NCBI GenBank assembly: GCA_002928875.1 | Contig: PERO01000018.1 | Location: forward strand, 142,276-206,275 | DNA: 64,000 bases | Direction: 5' to 3' | From: Methylobacterium sp. | GTDB taxonomy: Bacteria > Pseudomonadota > Alphaproteobacteria > Rhizobiales > Beijerinckiaceae | Shown: positions 61,225 through 64,000 of the stretch, in pieces | Numbering within the stretch: position 1 is the first letter of the stretch | How the letters are laid out: each line of letters begins with the position of its first letter | Made by a program: the position numbers and the translations under genes | Notes under the pieces: generated by a model | Databases searched by the model: none | What the model was told of the DNA's origin: nothing | The model's input: the letters and a program-made list of their open reading frames with translations, nothing else

Positions 61225-62109
61225 ATGAAGGTCCTTCCCACCATCATCGCCCAGGGGCTTGCCTCCGGGGTGACCACGCATTGCCAGTGCTGGCTGCTGA
61301 CCCGCGCGGATGGCGTGGCGCTCGGCTTCACGGACCACGATCGCAGCCTGTCCATCGATGGCCATGTCTTCGAGGCGGCGAGCGGCATCGAACCTTCCTC
61401 GGTCGAGAGCGAAACCGGCCTTGCCGCCGCCAATGGCGAGATCACCGGCGCGCTGACCAGTGCGCGCATCACCGCGGCGGATATCGAGGCGGGACGCTAC
61501 GATGGCGCGGAGCTGCGCCGCTGGCTGGTGGACTGGACCGCCCCGGCCCTCGATTGCCTGATCGATGTCGTGACGATCGGCGAAATCCGTCGTCGCGATG
61601 GTGCCTTCGTCGCCGAGACGCGCAACGCCTTGCATGCGCTCGATCTCGAGCAGGGCCGGCTTTACAGTTCGACCTGCCCGGCGGAACTCGGGGACGCCGA
61701 TTGCGGCGTCAACCTCGCCGATCCGGCCTGGCGGGTGGCGACGCAGGTGCTCTCGACCGACGGGCGGCACAGGGTGTCCGCGCCCGCCTTTGCGACGCCC
61801 GTCGCCGGGCTTTTCGCGCGTGGGCGGCTGATGGTGGTGACGGGCGCCAATGCGGGGCTCTCGCGGCCCATTCGCGTCCATGACGACCAGACGATCACCC
61901 TCTGGGAAGGCTTGCCGGCCGATCTGCTGCCGGGCGATTCCGTGGTGGCGATCGCGGGCTGCGACAAGCGCTTCGCGACCTGCCGCGATCGCTTCGGCAA
62001 TGCCCTGAACTTTCGCGGATTTCCGCTGATTCCCGCGCCGGAATTCGCGTTTGTCTACGCCCAGCCGGGCGAAGGGCGGCATCTCGGCCGGCCGCTGGTG
62101 CAATTGTGA
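61225..62109 (+). CDS. GTA DUF2163 tail protein (g13)
   Basis: A protein of 294 residues. Family hallmarks: GVTTHCQCWLLTRADG near residue 15, LYSSTCPAELGDADCGVNL near 150, and CDKRFATCRDRFGNALNFRG near 247. The conserved cysteines bind an iron-sulfur or metal site in relatives' tail hub proteins. It is a baseplate/hub part. Start ATG 61225 follows the g12 stop by 4 bases. Confidence 0.92.
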   Translation: MKVLPTIIAQGLASGVTTHCQCWLLTRADGVALGFTDHDRSLSIDGHVFEAASGIEPSSVESETGLAAANGEITGALTSARITAADIEAGRYDGAELRRWLVDWTAPALDCLIDVVTIGEIRRRDGAFVAETRNALHALDLEQGRLYSSTCPAELGDADCGVNLADPAWRVATQVLSTDGRHRVSAPAFATPVAGLFARGRLMVVTGANAGLSRPIRVHDDQTITLWEGLPADLLPGDSVVAIAGCDKRFATCRDRFGNALNFRGFPLIPAPEFAFVYAQPGEGRHLGRPLVQL

Positions 62110-62117
62110 GGTCTGCC

Positions 62118-62588
62118 ATGCCGGAACCGGACGGGGCCGCCCGCGACGATGTCGCGTGGCGGGAGGACATCGTGCGCGCGGCGCGGCTTTGGATCGGCAC
62201 GCCCTATCAGCATCAGGCTTCCCTGCAGGGGGTGGGGGCAGATTGCCTCGGCTTCCTGCGCGGCGTGTGGCGGGATGTGGTCGGCGCGGAACCCGAGGCC
62301 GTGCCGGCCTATTCGCCGGCTTGGGCGGAACGCGGGGCGCGCGATCCGCTGCTGGATGTGGCGGTCCGGCATCTCGTGCCAATGCCGCTCGGCGCTGGAA
62401 TCCGCCCCGGCATGGTGCTGCTCTTTCGCTGGCGCGCGCATCTTCCGGCGAAACATTGCGGCATCGCGACCGGACCGGACCGCTTCGTGCACGCGCATGA
62501 CGGCGCCACCGTGGCGGAAGTGGCCCTGGTGCCGATGTGGCGGCGCAAGCTCGCCGGTCTGTTCGATTTTCCCCAGCGGAGGGATTGA
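62118..62588 (+). CDS. GTA NlpC/P60 cell-wall peptidase (g14)
   Basis: A protein of 156 residues. The catalytic Cys43 is in GVGADCLGF and His113 is in AKHCGIATG, as in the NlpC/P60 fold. It cuts peptidoglycan peptides so the particle can inject DNA. ATG 62118 follows GAGG; an upstream GTG at 62106 overlapping the g13 stop is possible. Its TGA shares its last base with the start of g15. Confidence 0.92.
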   Translation: MPEPDGAARDDVAWREDIVRAARLWIGTPYQHQASLQGVGADCLGFLRGVWRDVVGAEPEAVPAYSPAWAERGARDPLLDVAVRHLVPMPLGAGIRPGMVLLFRWRAHLPAKHCGIATGPDRFVHAHDGATVAEVALVPMWRRKLAGLFDFPQRRD

Positions 62589-63976
62589 TGGCGACCATCG
62601 CATTCGAATTGCTGGGTTCGACCCTCGGCCAGGGGCTCGGAGGCACCTTCGGCGCGGCCTTCGGCAAGGCCGCCGGTGCGCTTGCCGGCGGGCTCATTGA
62701 CCGCGCTTTTCTGGGGCAGGGCACGCGGCGCGTGCAGCAGGGACCGCGCCTGACCGATCTCGACGGCATCTCGGCCAGCGAGGGCGCGCCGATCCCGCGC
62801 ATCTATGGCCGCGTGCGGCTCGGCGGGCAGGTCCTCTGGGCGACCGAGTTCGAGGAGCAGCAGATTGTCGAACGCTCCGGCGGCATCGGCGGCAAATCCG
62901 CCACGACGACCCGCCAGAAAAGCGTGCGCTACGTCTATTCGGCCAATGTGGCGATCGGGCTGTGCGAAGGGCCGGTGGCGCTCGTCCGGCGCATCTGGGC
63001 GGATGGCAAGCCGGTCGATCTCTCGGCGATCACCTATCGCATCTATCTCGGTCACGCCGACCAGCCCGCCGACCCGCTGATCGTGGCGAAGCAGGGAACG
63101 GGCGATGTGCCGGCGTTCCGGGGGCTTGCCTATATCGTATTCGAACGCTTTCCGCTGGCGGATTACGGCAACCGCCTGCCGCAATTCTCGTTCGAGATCG
63201 TGCGGCCCATGCCCGGTCTGCCAGAGCGGCTGCGGGCGGTGAACATCATCCCCGGTTCGACGGAATTCGGCTATGCCACGAGCGAGGTGCGCGAGGATTT
63301 CGGCTATGGCCAGTCACGTGCGCTCAACCGCTCGCAATGGACGCGCGGCACCGATTGGGAGCAGGCGATCGACGACCTGCAGGCGCTCTGCCCCCATCTC
63401 GAGCGTGCCACCCTCATCAGCGCCTGGTTTGGCGATGACATGCGCGTCGGCCATTGCCGGCTCGCGCCCCGCACCGAAAAGGCCGGCAAGTTCACGACCG
63501 GCCAGATCTGGAGCGTGAGCGGGCTGACGCGCGACACCGCCACGCCGGTCTCGGCGACGGAGGGCAGGCCGAATTATGGCGGCACGCCTTCCGATCTCTC
63601 GCTCATCCAGGCGATCCGCGACCTGAAGGCGCGCGGGCTGAAAGTGGCGCTGCACCCCTTCATCCTGATGGATATTCCGGCCGGCAACACCTTGCCCGAT
63701 CCGTCATCGGGCGGGATCGGCCAGCCTCCGTTTCCATGGCGGGGCCGGATCAGCTGTTCTCCGGCACCGGGACAGCCCGGCAGCCCGGCCGGGACGGCGG
63801 CGGTGGATGCGGCGATCGCGGCCTTCGTCGGCACCGCACAGGCGAGCCATTTCGATCTTTCCGGCGATACGGTGGTCTATGCCGGACCGGCAGAATGGAG
63901 CGGAGCTTTGGACCCTTTTCGTTCCTTTCCAATACTACGCCAAACTACGCTCAAGGGCTTGAAACGGTTGGAATAA
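62588..63976 (+). pseudogene. GTA tail fibre/TIM-barrel protein (g15), truncated N-terminal fragment
   Basis: The frame codes for 462 residues. The first about 437 resemble the N-terminal part of GTA g15 (ASEGAPIPRIYGRVRLGGQVLWATEF; SVRYVYSANVAIGLCEGPVALVRRIWADG in part; EGRPNYGGTPSDLSLIQAIRDL in part; GDTVVYAGPAEW). RcGTA-type g15 proteins are about 1300 residues and continue into a glycosyl-hydrolase-like TIM barrel. Here, after AGPAEWS near base 63901, the sequence turns into an unrelated tail (GALDPFRSFP ...) that stops within 25 codons, and GC content falls. The gene seems to be broken. Confidence 0.85.
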
Positions 63977-64000
63977 ATCCGCCGTGGATTACCCTTCGCT
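63902..64000. other. Compositional break at the end of the window
   Basis: From about 63902 the GC content is near 50%, against about 68% before it, and homology to g15 ends. It contains short repeated ACTACGC units (63944-63964) but no recognised insertion sequence end. Too short to identify. Confidence 0.6.

Noticed and set aside
51551..63976. Ordinary temperate prophage
   Set aside because: No integrase, repressor, replication or lysis gene is seen, and the order and tape-measure size match a gene transfer agent. The missing downstream part leaves some doubt.
1..64000. CRISPR array
   Set aside because: No series of regularly spaced direct repeats was seen; the only tandem repeats are short in-frame units.
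63902..64000. Named insertion sequence at the g15 break
   Set aside because: Only 99 bases are available and no terminal inverted repeat, transposase or known end was recognised.

Overview
The window is about 64 kb of GC-rich DNA from an alphaproteobacterium, most likely order Hyphomicrobiales (Rhizobiales). The inference rests on a MucR-type regulator, the gene set DnaA-C-like / DUF6456 / SufE / DUF5330 / PG-binding / DUF1491, paired DUF1214 and DUF1254 proteins, two 107-bp RIME-like intergenic repeats, and a gene cluster in the exact order of the Rhodobacter capsulatus gene transfer agent (RcGTA). No rRNA or tRNA gene was recognised, so family or genus cannot be given.

Positions 1-51 kb are core and semi-core chromosome. 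In order: the 3' end of an iron-dependent alcohol dehydrogenase; a TadG-like protein with a von Willebrand domain; a PAS-GGDEF-EAL protein; a tripartite tricarboxylate transporter (tctC-tctB-tctA, with a strong hairpin between tctC and tctB); a type I secretion ATPase and adaptor; the elongation factor P module (epmB, epmA, efp with Lys34); an asparaginase; a pyroglutamyl peptidase behind both methylmalonyl-CoA mutase subunits; a HerA-like ATPase; a LysE exporter; an M20 peptidase; a haloacid dehalogenase; a class IV aminotransferase; small secreted or metal-related proteins (DUF305, DUF2892, a four-helix copper protein); a glycosyltransferase and MurJ; a YdjC-type deacetylase; superoxide dismutase; oligopeptidase B; MsrB; MucR; a DnaA-C-like/DUF6456 pair; SufE; a degenerate histidine kinase; a peptidoglycan-binding protein; and a PBP1A-type synthase with DUF1214/DUF1254 partners.

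Positions 51.5-63.9 kb hold an RcGTA-like cluster: terS-terL-portal-g3.5-protease-capsid, then g6 to g15, all on the plus strand and mostly with touching or overlapping genes. It makes a tailed particle that packages host DNA in relatives. Three things depart from the usual plan: a secreted trypsin-like protease gene on the opposite strand between capsid and head-tail connector, an extra small ORF before the protease, and a g15 gene that loses its homology and GC content abruptly near 63.9 kb, just before the TIM-barrel part. The last 100 bases look like different DNA, so the cluster may be broken by an insertion or rearrangement.

Other points of note: the two RIME-like copies lie in opposite orientation 30 kb apart, and their CTAG ends provide the stop codons of neighbouring genes; a 71% A+T island with two perfect palindromes sits between mucR and the DnaA-C-like gene; and the MucR zinc-finger lacks its last histidine.
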